From an uncultured Bacteroidaceae bacterium (GTDB taxonomy: Bacteria > Bacteroidota > Bacteroidia > Bacteroidales > Bacteroidaceae), in assembly GCA_904502235.1 (NCBI GenBank), contig CAJGDP010000013.1, forward strand, positions 1 to 45,986: DNA of 45,986 nucleotides, read 5' to 3'. Below the pieces are notes generated by a model. The model was not told the DNA's origin, made no database searches, and saw only the letters and a list, made by a program, of their open reading frames with translations. Shown in pieces: positions 1-8,403 of the stretch; position 1 is the first letter of the stretch, and each line of letters begins with the position of its first letter. A program made the position numbers and the translations under genes.

Positions 1-60
1 AGATGTAGTAAAGAATATACTGACTAACGAGTTGTACGACATAATGGTCGGTCCCTTATT

Positions 61-171
61 AAGGCGATCGATAGCGTTGGGGATCCACCTCTTCCCATCC
101 CGAACAGAGAAGTTAAGCCCAACAGCGCCGATGGTACTGCAAATGTTTGTGGGAGAGTAGGTCATCGCCAC
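61..171 (+). rRNA. rrf: 5S ribosomal RNA
   Basis: The segment holds the conserved 5S core, including the CCGAACAGAGAAGTTAAGCCC-like loop region around 100-120 and GATGGTACTGC at 130-140. GGCGAT (63-68) pairs with ATCGCC (164-169) to close helix I. A U-tract and strong terminator follow directly, as expected for the last gene of an rRNA operon. The exact ends are uncertain by a few bases. Bases 1-60 are either the tail of 23S or the 23S-5S spacer; I could not decide which. Confidence 0.93.
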
Positions 172-180
172 TTTTTTTCG

Positions 181-219
181 AGAAGAGTTTCAGTTAAACA
201 CTGGGACTCTTCTTTTTTG
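181..219 (+). terminator. Intrinsic terminator of the rRNA operon
   Basis: A 13-bp stem (181-193 with 201-213, two G-U pairs) encloses a 7-base loop and is followed by a T-run at 213-218. It lies just after the 5S gene and is well placed to end rRNA transcription. Confidence 0.9.
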
Positions 220-231
220 CATATACATACT

Positions 232-253
232 CTTCTTTTGGGTACAAAAGAAG
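232..253. repeat. Perfect 9-bp inverted repeat
   Basis: CTTCTTTTG (232-240) and CAAAAGAAG (245-253) are exact reverse complements around the loop GGTA. It follows the rRNA terminator and precedes the larger repeat-rich element. It could be a second, weaker terminator or part of a repeated intergenic element. No T-run follows it on the plus strand. Confidence 0.6.
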
Positions 254-255
254 CA

Positions 256-487
256 AAAGGTCCGGCACTAATCTCGCAAGTCGCTCAAGGCTCTTGTTCG
301 TGCCACGCTGTGAGCACTCATCCGCCTTTCGCTTGCCGCGAGTGTCTTTACGTTCCAATCTCGGGAACGGGGTAACTCGCTTTCAATGAATAACCATTCA
401 CAATATTGAGCAACGCTCAAACATCCCCCGTTCTTTTCCTCGATTGGAACTGACACTCTCTGTTGCTCGACACCGTGCCGGTTCTTT
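256..487. repeat. Nested inverted-repeat element, non-coding
   Basis: The ends are imperfect inverted repeats of 13 bases: AAAGGTCCGGCAC at 256-268 against GTGCCGGTTCTTT at 475-487, 11 of 13 paired. Further inside, AGTGTC...GTTCCAATC (about 341-361) pairs with GATTGGAAC.GACACT (about 442-457), and GAACGGGG pairs with CCCCGTTC. The apical part contains two small hairpins, TGAAT-AACC-ATTCA and TTGAGC-AAC-GCTCAA. The whole can fold as one long arm. It may be a MITE-like element or a structured RNA; no flanking target duplication was found. A 62-codon open frame on the minus strand inside it has no recognisable domain and is not called as a gene. Confidence 0.5.
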
Positions 488-537
488 AGGATATTACTAT
501 TGTTACAGATTCTTTCTGCTTATCAGTTCTGGTGTTA

Positions 538-568
538 TTTGTTTTATGTAAATTAATTGCTAATTTTG
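538..568 (+). promoter_or_regulatory. Bacteroidetes-type promoter for engB
   Basis: TTTG at 538-541 is followed after exactly 19 bases by TAATTTTG at 561-568. This fits the sigma-ABfr consensus TTTG-N19-21-TAnnTTTG. The predicted start of transcription is near 575, giving a leader of about 18 bases before the engB ATG. Confidence 0.75.
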
Positions 569-592
569 TACTGAATAATCTAATTCAAGAAA

Positions 593-1198
593 ATGAAAAA
601 GCCTTTAGTAAAGAGTGCAAAATTCGTTATAAGCAATACGGATATCAAGAAATGCCCGTCTGACGGTAAGCCTGAATATGCTTTTATCGGTCGTTCAAAT
701 GTGGGTAAGTCGAGTCTTATAAATATGCTCACAGGTCATCGTAAGCTTGCCATGACGTCGGCTACACCGGGAAAGACTCTGCTTATAAACCATTTTATAG
801 TGAACGATGAGTGGTATCTTGTTGATTTGCCGGGATATGGTTATGCCAAGCGTAGCAAGTCGCAGAATGAACAGTTGGAGCATATAATCTCGAGTTATAT
901 ACTCGACCGCGATGCCATGACTCTGTTGTTTGTGCTTATAGACTGCCGTCATGAACCACAGAAGATTGATTTGGAGTTCTTCCAATGGCTTGGTGAGAAT
1001 GGTGTACCTTTCTCTATAATATTCACTAAGGCCGATAAGCTTACAAGGGGTGCGCTTGTGTCGAATATCGAGGCTTATAAAAAGCGTCTGCTCGAGGATT
1101 GGGAGGAGTTGCCACCTGTATTCATCACTTCGTCGGAAACAGCTCTGGGACGCGAGGATATATTACAGTATATAACTGAAATCAACGAGACTTTATAA
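593..1198 (+). CDS. engB: Ribosome biogenesis GTPase EngB (YsxC/YihA)
   Basis: This 201-residue protein is a small GTPase of the TrmE-Era-EngA-EngB family, which assists assembly of the large ribosomal subunit in the cytoplasm. The G motifs are clear: G1 GRSNVGKS at residues 33-40, the conserved switch threonine region near 57-62, G3 DLPGYG at 78-83, G4 TKAD at 145-148 and G5 SSE at 180-182. The length matches the family (about 195-210). It has its own promoter (538-568) and terminator (1228-1275), so it is probably monocistronic. Its place next to an rRNA operon suits its role but may be coincidental. Confidence 0.95.
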   Translation: MKKPLVKSAKFVISNTDIKKCPSDGKPEYAFIGRSNVGKSSLINMLTGHRKLAMTSATPGKTLLINHFIVNDEWYLVDLPGYGYAKRSKSQNEQLEHIISSYILDRDAMTLLFVLIDCRHEPQKIDLEFFQWLGENGVPFSIIFTKADKLTRGALVSNIEAYKKRLLEDWEELPPVFITSSETALGREDILQYITEINETL

Positions 1199-1227
1199 TT
1201 TCGCTATTCCGGTCTTGTTTTGCTTTT

Positions 1228-1275
1228 GTCATTTTAAATGGATTCGTCTGTTTAAAATGACATTTTTTCTTTTTT
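1228..1275 (+). terminator. Intrinsic terminator of engB
   Basis: A perfect 11-bp stem (GTCATTTTAAA at 1228-1238 with TTTAAAATGAC at 1251-1261) is followed by a long T-rich tract at 1263-1277. It isolates engB from the downstream Sus-like locus. Confidence 0.85.
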
Positions 1276-1318
1276 TATGCATAAAAACGAGCGATTTGTT
1301 AAAAATATGCCATTGTTT

Positions 1319-1342
1319 GCAAAAAAGCTTGCAAAAAAGCTA
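1319..1342 (+). repeat. Tandem 12-bp direct repeat upstream of the susC-like promoter
   Basis: GCAAAAAAGCTT and GCAAAAAAGCTA are adjacent copies sharing 11 of 12 bases. They lie 21-44 bases upstream of the -7 box at 1363, where an activator could sit. No convincing -33 TTTG exists at this promoter, which would fit activator dependence. Low sequence complexity is an alternative explanation. Confidence 0.45.
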
Positions 1343-1362
1343 AAAAATAGTGTAAAATGCTA

Positions 1363-1370
1363 TATCTTTG
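1363..1370 (+). promoter_or_regulatory. Candidate -7 box of the SusCD/protease operon
   Basis: TATCTTTG matches TAnnTTTG. Transcription would start near 1377 and leave a leader of about 75 bases before the ATG at 1451. No TTTG is found at the proper -33 spacing. Confidence 0.5.
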
Positions 1371-1450
1371 CAAGAATTTATAAATTTGGGTAGAGTGGGC
1401 AAATGCCTGTATTCTCTCTTTCTTGTGTAAAGTATTTTATAAAAATAAAA

Positions 1451-4387
1451 ATGAGAAAAAAAGTTTTCTTGCTGTTTGTGCTTTTTGCCATGATGGCAAT
1501 ACAGACTGTTTGTGCTCAATCTTTCTCGGTAAAGGGTAGGGTTACTTCTGCCGAGGATGGTGAGGGGATGATAAGTCTTACCATTATGCAGAAGGGAACG
1601 GCAAATGGCGTGGTTACCGATTTTGACGGAAACTACGACATTGAATTGAATGGTGTAAGCGAGGCTGTGCTTGTTTTCACTTATGTGGGTTATGAGTCTC
1701 AGGAGCATGTTGTAACATCTGCCACAAAGAAACTCGATGTTGTTATGGAGCCGGAGCAGGTGGCTATGGACGAGGTTGTGGTTGTTGCGTATGGTGTACG
1801 TAAAAAAGGTACAATTGCAGGTTCTGTATCAACCGTCAAGGCTGAGAAACTTGAGAATATACCTGCAGTAGGCTTCGACCAGGCTTTGCAAGGTCTGACT
1901 CCCGGTATGACGGTTATCTCCAATTCGGGTGAACCCAGCAAGGCGGCTACATTCCAGATTCGTGGTACAAACTCTATCAACTCGGGTACTGCGCCGCTGT
2001 TTATTCTTGATGGTGTGCCCATCACAAGTGCCGATTTCAATGCCATAAGCCCAAGTGATATCGAGTCGATAAATGTGCTTAAGGATGCTTCTTCTACTTC
2101 TATCTATGGTGCGCGTGCTGCGAATGGTGTGGTTGTTATTACAACAAAGCGCGGTACTTCAACAGAAAAGGTGGACATCACTTTCCGTACACAGCAGGGC
2201 TTCTCAAATCTTGCCCACGGTAACTGGAATCTGATGAATACAGCCGAGCGTATACAGTTTGAAAAGGAGATAGGGCTTGACTATGGTCAGGATTACGAGT
2301 TGTTGAGCCAGACTGATGTAAATTGGCTTGATGTTGTCTTCAACGACAGAGCGCGTCTTCAGAGTTATGATTTGGCAGTGAGCCACGCTACCGATAAGCT
2401 CAACTATTTCGTTTCGGGAGGATTCTACGACCAGCAGGGTATTGCGCAGGGTTCTACATTCTTGCGTTACAATATGCGCGCGAATGCCGATGTGCGTGTT
2501 GCTCCATGGCTCAAGTTGGGTACAAATACTATGTTTACTTACGAGGAGGTTCAGCAGGCCGATGATGGCGAGTATGCTCTATATACTCCTATTTCTGCTT
2601 GCCGATTCATGTTGCCTTATTGGAATCCCTATAAGGAGGATGGCTCTTTGGCTATGACCGAAGATGGCAGCTGGACCGGAACTACATACAATCCGCTCGT
2701 GTGGATGGAGAACAATCCGCTTCTGAACAAGAAGTACAAGGCTCTGAGTGTATTCTATGCCGAGGCTACTCCTATAAGAAACCTTACCCTCCGTACTCAG
2801 TTTGGTGTGGATTACACGCAGTCTACTGCCGACATGAAGTCTTATCCAAGCTTCATCGGCAACAATGGTGTGGGTGCTGCAGGACGCAGTTCATACACTA
2901 CGATAAATCTTACCATTACAAATACTGTAAATTACAAGTTCGACATAAACCGTTGGCATCAGTTCAATGTGATGCTCGGTCAGGAGGGCGTGAATTACAC
3001 ATCGGAAGGTTTCCAGGTGGTAACAACCGGACAGAACAACGATTCTTTCACCCAATTGCTGTCGGGAACAAGAGCTTCTTCGTGGTCGAACTCCTCTTCG
3101 AGCCATGCTTTCCTCTCGTTCTTTGCGCGTGGTGAGTATAACTTCAATGAACGTTATTATGCCGATTTCTCTTTGCGTTCCGACGCTTCGTCGCGATTCG
3201 GTAAGGAGGGACGTTGGGCTACTTTCTGGTCTTTGGGCTTTATGTGGAACATGCGCAAGGAGCGTTTCATGCAGAATGCGAAATGGCTCACCAATGCGCA
3301 GATTGCTGTGAGCACAGGTACTTCGGGTAACTCTTCAATTCCCGATTACGACCATCTTGCACTTGTGGGCAGTGGTGCCAACTATATGGGCAGTGCCGGT
3401 ATTGCTCCAATGTCGCAGGGTAACGAGAAATTGAGCTGGGAGCAGTTGTGGACTTCGAATATTGCCCTGCACTTCGGTTTCTTCAACAGAATCAATGCCG
3501 ATGTTGAACTTTATCATAAGAAGACCACTAATATGCTTATGCTTGTTCCGCAGTCGTATGTGAACAATGGCTTCGGTACACGTTGGGACAATGTGGGTGC
3601 TATGGTCAATACCGGAGCCGAGATGTCTCTCTCGTTCGATGTTCTGCGAATCAATGAATTCGGTTGGAATATCAATGCCAATGCCAGCTATAACCATAAC
3701 GAGATTACCGAACTTTATAACGGCTTGGATGAATATGAGATGTCGGGTACTTCCACAAAACTCAAGGTCGGTCATGCTATCGGTGAGTTCTATATCAACC
3801 GCTATGCCGGTGTAAATCCTGCAAACGGTGATGCTCTGTGGTACGACAAGAACGGAAACATAACAAATGAGTTCCGCGAGGAGGATAAGGTGCTGGTCAG
3901 AAAGAACTACAATGCTCCTTGGCAGGGCGGTTTCGGTACATCATTGGCATATAAGGGTATTTCATTGTCTGCCAACTTCAGTTGGGTGGCAAACCGTTGG
4001 ATGTTCAACAACGACCGTTTCTTTGAGGAGAGCAACGGACTTTATTCTGCATACAACCAGTCGAAGCGTCTGCTTACCGACCGTTGGAAGCAACCGGGCG
4101 ATATTGCTGATATTCCAAGATATGGCGTTACTCCACAGATGGACAGCCGTTTCCTTGAGGATGCTTCGTTCATGCGTCTGAAGAATATTATGCTCGGATA
4201 TGATTTCCCTGCACAGCTGCTCAAGAAGAGCGGTTTTATAAGCCGTGCGAGAGTGTATCTGCAGGCGCAGAACCTGTTTACATGGACAAACTTCAGCGGT
4301 CTTGATCCGGAATCTACAAGCAATGTATATCAGGCGCAGTATCCCATGTCGCGCCAGTATTCATGCGGCGTTGAGATAACTTTCTAA
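1451..4387 (+). CDS. SusC-family TonB-dependent outer-membrane transporter
   Basis: This 978-residue outer-membrane beta-barrel should import a ligand handed over by its SusD partner, powered by TonB. After a Sec signal peptide (MRKKVFLLF..., cleavage after VCAQ) comes a carboxypeptidase-regulatory-like domain (about 24-100, with FDGNYDI and YVGYES). The plug follows (about 110-230), with MDEVVVVAYG and the SusC hallmark SIYGARAANGVVVITTK. A barrel then runs to the C-terminal VEITF. No STN domain is present, so it is not an anti-sigma-coupled transporter. An in-frame ATG at 1403 would add 16 residues before the signal peptide; the ATG at 1451 gives a normal signal sequence. The substrate cannot be read from the sequence, but the neighbouring protease suggests peptides. 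Confidence 0.93.
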   Translation: MRKKVFLLFVLFAMMAIQTVCAQSFSVKGRVTSAEDGEGMISLTIMQKGTANGVVTDFDGNYDIELNGVSEAVLVFTYVGYESQEHVVTSATKKLDVVMEPEQVAMDEVVVVAYGVRKKGTIAGSVSTVKAEKLENIPAVGFDQALQGLTPGMTVISNSGEPSKAATFQIRGTNSINSGTAPLFILDGVPITSADFNAISPSDIESINVLKDASSTSIYGARAANGVVVITTKRGTSTEKVDITFRTQQGFSNLAHGNWNLMNTAERIQFEKEIGLDYGQDYELLSQTDVNWLDVVFNDRARLQSYDLAVSHATDKLNYFVSGGFYDQQGIAQGSTFLRYNMRANADVRVAPWLKLGTNTMFTYEEVQQADDGEYALYTPISACRFMLPYWNPYKEDGSLAMTEDGSWTGTTYNPLVWMENNPLLNKKYKALSVFYAEATPIRNLTLRTQFGVDYTQSTADMKSYPSFIGNNGVGAAGRSSYTTINLTITNTVNYKFDINRWHQFNVMLGQEGVNYTSEGFQVVTTGQNNDSFTQLLSGTRASSWSNSSSSHAFLSFFARGEYNFNERYYADFSLRSDASSRFGKEGRWATFWSLGFMWNMRKERFMQNAKWLTNAQIAVSTGTSGNSSIPDYDHLALVGSGANYMGSAGIAPMSQGNEKLSWEQLWTSNIALHFGFFNRINADVELYHKKTTNMLMLVPQSYVNNGFGTRWDNVGAMVNTGAEMSLSFDVLRINEFGWNINANASYNHNEITELYNGLDEYEMSGTSTKLKVGHAIGEFYINRYAGVNPANGDALWYDKNGNITNEFREEDKVLVRKNYNAPWQGGFGTSLAYKGISLSANFSWVANRWMFNNDRFFEESNGLYSAYNQSKRLLTDRWKQPGDIADIPRYGVTPQMDSRFLEDASFMRLKNIMLGYDFPAQLLKKSGFISRARVYLQAQNLFTWTNFSGLDPESTSNVYQAQYPMSRQYSCGVEITF

Positions 4388-4400
4388 AATGCGTAGCTAT

Positions 4401-5930
4401 ATGATGAGAAAGAATATATATATGTTTCTGATGATGGTGCTGTTGTGTACCACATCGTGCCTCGACAAATTCCCCGACAATGCTGTTGCCGAAGATAAGG
4501 CGATAACAACGGTGGAAGAGGCTGACCAGGCTGTTATAGGTATCTATTCTTCATTCTTGAGTAGTGCTCTGTATAGCGGCTATCTTACACTTCTGCCCGA
4601 TGTGCAGTGCGACCTTGTATATGCTGTAAACGGCTATTCGAACAATCTAGGTGATATCTGGCGTTGGGATATCCTTGCTACAAACGGACAGATTGAGGCT
4701 GTATACGGTTCGCTCTATTCCTTGATCGGTAACTGCAACTTTTTGCTCGACAATGCGGCAAAACTAATGCCTACACTTGTGGATGACGATGATGTAGACC
4801 ACCTTGAATATCTTTGCGGAGAGGCTTATTTTGCCCGTGCTCTTGCATACAGCGAACTTATCAAACTCTTCTGCGTGGATTATAAAGGTGATGATGAAGC
4901 CAAGAATGAGCTGGGTGTTGTCGTAAGGACTTCGTATTATAATGAGCAGCCTATTGTGCGTTCTTCGCTTTATGATTCTTACAGGCAGGTGTTGTCTGAC
5001 CTTGACAAGGCTGCCGTATATCTTGCTTTGGACGAGGATTACGACCCTGCATATGACGGTTATCTGTATAACAGTTCTGTATATTTCAATGAATATACCG
5101 TGTATGCATTGCGTGCGCGTGTGGCGTTGTATATGCGTAACTACGAGGATGCTGTTAAATACTCTTCAAAGATTATCGATAGCAAGATGTACACATTGTC
5201 GAGTGTAAATGCCGAGTATTCTGCCGGTGTAAGTTATTACGATCTTATGTGGCAGAACGACCTTTCAACCGAAGTAATCTGGAAGGTGGGCTTTACTGCC
5301 TCAAACCGTGGTGGTGCGCTTGGAAGTGTTTTCTTCAACTACGATTACTCTTCGTATAAACCCGACTATGTTCCTGCCCAGTGGGTATTGAATCTGTATG
5401 CAGAGAACGACGGTCGTTACAATGCATTCTTCAGGACTGCGACAACCGGTTACAGCCACGGACTCACCTGGCCTCTGCTCTATAAGTATTGGGGAAATCA
5501 GGACCTGTATGCCGAGGCTCAACTTTTGAATACATCTATGCCAAAGGTGTTCCGCCTGTCAGAGCAGTATCTTATCCGCGCCGAGGCTTATTGCAAACAG
5601 GATGCTCCCGATTATGCGAAGGCTGGTCGTGATTTGTCGACATTGCTCGCGGCACGTTGCACCTCGGGAAGTTCTGTTGCACTTACAGCCGACAATGCTA
5701 TGGAAATCATTGAGGAAGAGCGTGTGAAGGAACTCTACATGGAGGGTTTCCGTCTGCAGGATTTGAAACGCTGGGGTAAGGGATTCGAGCGTGTGCCACA
5801 GGACCAGTCGTTGAGCAACGGCAGTTCGTTGAAGGTGGATGCCGGCAATTCTCTCTTTGTATGGCCTATCCCTCAGCACGAGATTGAGTCGCCCGGTGCG
5901 AATATTGTTCCAAATGAAAGTAATAAATAA
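4401..5930 (+). CDS. SusD/RagB-family surface lipoprotein
   Basis: This is the lid and ligand-binding partner of the SusC protein just upstream. The N-terminus is a lipoprotein signal (MMRKNIYMF... then a lipobox ending TTSC). The body shows the TPR-like helical SusD fold, with segments such as CGEAYFARALAYSEL, a central variable half, and the usual C-terminal block (EERVKELYMEGFRLQDLKRWGKG, then WPIPQHEI). The length of about 509 residues is typical. An upstream ATG at 4389, one base after the susC stop, is also possible; 4401 leaves a shorter, more ordinary signal peptide. SusC and SusD lie essentially end to end and are surely cotranscribed. Confidence 0.93.
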   Translation: MMRKNIYMFLMMVLLCTTSCLDKFPDNAVAEDKAITTVEEADQAVIGIYSSFLSSALYSGYLTLLPDVQCDLVYAVNGYSNNLGDIWRWDILATNGQIEAVYGSLYSLIGNCNFLLDNAAKLMPTLVDDDDVDHLEYLCGEAYFARALAYSELIKLFCVDYKGDDEAKNELGVVVRTSYYNEQPIVRSSLYDSYRQVLSDLDKAAVYLALDEDYDPAYDGYLYNSSVYFNEYTVYALRARVALYMRNYEDAVKYSSKIIDSKMYTLSSVNAEYSAGVSYYDLMWQNDLSTEVIWKVGFTASNRGGALGSVFFNYDYSSYKPDYVPAQWVLNLYAENDGRYNAFFRTATTGYSHGLTWPLLYKYWGNQDLYAEAQLLNTSMPKVFRLSEQYLIRAEAYCKQDAPDYAKAGRDLSTLLAARCTSGSSVALTADNAMEIIEEERVKELYMEGFRLQDLKRWGKGFERVPQDQSLSNGSSLKVDAGNSLFVWPIPQHEIESPGANIVPNESNK

Positions 5931-5941
5931 CAGAACTGTAT

Positions 5942-6838
5942 ATGAAAAAGAATATTTTAACTGCGTTGATGGCTATTATAGCCGTTGTTCTGTGCTTCAC
6001 GGCATGTAAGCCGGAATATACAACATATACAGGTCCGAACTATATACTGTTCTCGGATAGTCTGTATGAGATGGCAGTTGTGGACGACGAATCCTATTAC
6101 GATGTGCCTGTGGTTGCAACACGCGCCTGTGATTATGACCGTAATGTGGCTGTGGAGATTCTTGATGCCGGCAGCAATGCCATAGAAGGCAAGCACTACA
6201 GCATTCAGTCGAATACCGTTACCATAAAGGCAGGTGAACTTAGAGGAAATGTCCGTGTAAAGGGCTATCACACCAATATAGGTGTTGCCGACTCTCTTGG
6301 TTTCAAACTGCAGCTGATTGTTTCGGACGATGAACAATGGGGATTGTATGGAAATACAGCCAATGTGGTTCTGAGAAAGGCTTGTAAGTTCGATATAAAT
6401 GCGTTTACAGGTCCATGTGTGGTAAGTTCTACATTCATAATGAACTATATGAATGTGGATAAAATCCTTACACGTTCCGAAATATGTCCCGGTGAGGAAA
6501 ATACAATCATCATAAAGGACTATTTCTTCAAGGGTTACGATGCAAAGATTAAATTCGAGGCTGACGATGTCTACAATCCGCTGATAAGAATGGACGACCA
6601 GCGTTTTGCCGCTACAGCCGAGGCTTTCGGTACCAAATATGGCGATGGATTCATAAATATGTACCAGCCCACTGCATATACATCGTATTATAGCGGATGT
6701 GAGAAATTCATATTCCAGTATATGACACTCTATGTGCCGGGTATGGACGAATCGGCGAATACCATCGGAACTTTTGTGAATGCGGTGGAGTGGATAAGTG
6801 AGGATGAGGCAGAAAAACTTAAACGTGAGGGATTTTGA
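5942..6838 (+). CDS. DUF4984-like surface lipoprotein of a SusCD complex
   Basis: A 298-residue lipoprotein (MKKNILTAL..., lipobox CFTAC). The first half looks like a Calx-beta/Ig-type strand-rich domain, with EGKHYSI, TVTIKAGE and DSLGFKLQL segments. The second half is a separate domain ending in VEWISEDEAEKLKREGF. This ending and overall pattern resemble my memory of DUF4984 proteins, which sit directly after SusD in many Bacteroides loci. Accessory lipoproteins in this position in the B. thetaiotaomicron BT2261-2264 system were found bound to a peptide-carrying SusCD complex; orthology is not tested here. Its stop overlaps the start region of the next gene. Confidence 0.7.
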   Translation: MKKNILTALMAIIAVVLCFTACKPEYTTYTGPNYILFSDSLYEMAVVDDESYYDVPVVATRACDYDRNVAVEILDAGSNAIEGKHYSIQSNTVTIKAGELRGNVRVKGYHTNIGVADSLGFKLQLIVSDDEQWGLYGNTANVVLRKACKFDINAFTGPCVVSSTFIMNYMNVDKILTRSEICPGEENTIIIKDYFFKGYDAKIKFEADDVYNPLIRMDDQRFAATAEAFGTKYGDGFINMYQPTAYTSYYSGCEKFIFQYMTLYVPGMDESANTIGTFVNAVEWISEDEAEKLKREGF

Positions 6839-6840
6839 TT

Positions 6841-8394
6841 ATGAAGGGTATATTTGACAGATTACTTATAGCTGTTCTTGCGTTTTCATTGTGTACCTGT
6901 TTTGTGGCTTGCGACGACAACGAAAACGGACAGACAGCCGAGAAGGCTACTTTTTCAGAGATTCAGGAACTGGATATAAAACTTCTCGAGGAGCAGGATT
7001 ATGCTACCGGATACTTTACGATTTCCGCTTCGGGCAGATGGACTGTATCAAGCGACAAAATGTGGGTAACTTTTTCAACAGTTGCCGACGGTGAATATAT
7101 GTACGATGTTCAGGGCAATGCCGATGTCAAGACTGTTTATGTAAAAGTGAGCAACGAAGCTCGCGGTTTTGCCGAATCGGTGGCTGTGGTAACAATCCTG
7201 GAAGATGCCGGTGAACAGACCGTTGCCAGCATAACACGTCCTGCAAAATCGTACGACTTTGGTTTGCAGGCCGCCGACGGAACATCTTTGGAAAAGATTT
7301 CCATTGACGAAAGCGGTTCGTTGTGGGTAGCTTTCAATGCTAACTTTGAGTGTGGTATAATAGATTATCCGTCGTGGATGATGGAACCGGTGTTCGAGAA
7401 TGGCGGTTATCGTTTCAACGTGCTTGAGGAGAGTCTGCCTATGAAGCAGAATGGTAAATTGCTTGTGGGTAACAGTTCTGACACAAATACATACAGCCTT
7501 GATGTAGATTACGTGGGAATGAATCCCAGAGTTGTTGAAATAAGCGGTGATACACCTTGGGGTTGGATTGTATCTCTCGATGGACATGAGTTCAGAAGGG
7601 ACAAGGCTTCGAGCAGCGACGATGAGGAAAACAAGGTGGTATATGGCTCTTTGAATATGAACATTGTTTGTCGCGACTATTCTTACAGTTTCCTGTTTGC
7701 AGAGAATGTTTCAGAGTCATTATATCTTAAGGAGGGTAATGAGGCATGGATAAAGGCTGTCCGTGACGAGAACGACCCTAAGGCTGTAAAGGTCACAGTT
7801 GATAGATACGAAGAAAAATCATCGCGCGAGGGTTATCTTTTTGTAGTGCCTGATGCTTTGCACAACAATTTCAAGGAGGCACTTGAAGCCGGCATGGATA
7901 CCATTGTAATTGCTTCGGCCGAGAATATGGTAGATTCAATTCCTGTTTATGATTATGTGTTGGCTGATGTTATACAGAAGGGCCAGGGATTCAGTGTTGT
8001 TCAGATAATGGACGATGAATCGGAAGTGGAGATTCCTTGTGAAACAGACGAGAACGCCGATTATTATATCAAGATAAGCAGCGAATATACTGTTGAGGAT
8101 ATTATGGCTTGCAATGTGGAGATTGGCAAGAAGTATACAATCAATACAAAGCTCACCGAAGAGGATTGGCAAAAGAACTATGCCATGAGTGATATCAATG
8201 GTGAGGAAATACGCGCTTCGCAATGGAAATACAAGGCTTATTTGGGCGAGGACGGTTACTATAGAATAGATGTTGTAGTGCCTAAGCAATCTTGGTTCGA
8301 GGATCCTAAGAAACCGTATGAGAAGGATATCGTGATACGTCTGTATACACCAGAACTTGTTAATATTAAGGCTCTTGTGTTGAGAGTGCAATAA
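6841..8394 (+). CDS. DUF5003/BACON-like surface lipoprotein
   Basis: A 517-residue lipoprotein (signal MKGIFDRLL..., lipobox CFVAC followed by DDNEN, an acidic stretch of the kind linked to surface export in Bacteroides). Residues about 35-120 resemble a BACON-type Ig domain: SGRWTVSSDKMWVTFS, then a strand ending in VAVVTILED. The rest is strand-rich without a motif I recognise, and the overall pattern recalls DUF5003 proteins. The true start is the ATG at 6841; an upstream TTG at 6835 overlaps the previous stop. Probably an accessory ligand-binding subunit of the neighbouring SusCD complex. Confidence 0.6.
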   Translation: MKGIFDRLLIAVLAFSLCTCFVACDDNENGQTAEKATFSEIQELDIKLLEEQDYATGYFTISASGRWTVSSDKMWVTFSTVADGEYMYDVQGNADVKTVYVKVSNEARGFAESVAVVTILEDAGEQTVASITRPAKSYDFGLQAADGTSLEKISIDESGSLWVAFNANFECGIIDYPSWMMEPVFENGGYRFNVLEESLPMKQNGKLLVGNSSDTNTYSLDVDYVGMNPRVVEISGDTPWGWIVSLDGHEFRRDKASSSDDEENKVVYGSLNMNIVCRDYSYSFLFAENVSESLYLKEGNEAWIKAVRDENDPKAVKVTVDRYEEKSSREGYLFVVPDALHNNFKEALEAGMDTIVIASAENMVDSIPVYDYVLADVIQKGQGFSVVQIMDDESEVEIPCETDENADYYIKISSEYTVEDIMACNVEIGKKYTINTKLTEEDWQKNYAMSDINGEEIRASQWKYKAYLGEDGYYRIDVVVPKQSWFEDPKKPYEKDIVIRLYTPELVNIKALVLRVQ

Positions 8395-8403
8395 GGTTTG
8401 ATT

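Noticed and set aside
268..456. 62-codon open frame on the minus strand next to the rRNA operon
   Set aside because: It lies wholly inside the nested inverted-repeat element, has no recognisable domain and no promoter, and its sequence is explained by base-pairing arms.
1403..1450. Upstream in-frame start for the SusC gene
   Set aside because: It would place 16 residues before a normal signal peptide; the ATG at 1451 gives an ordinary exported protein.
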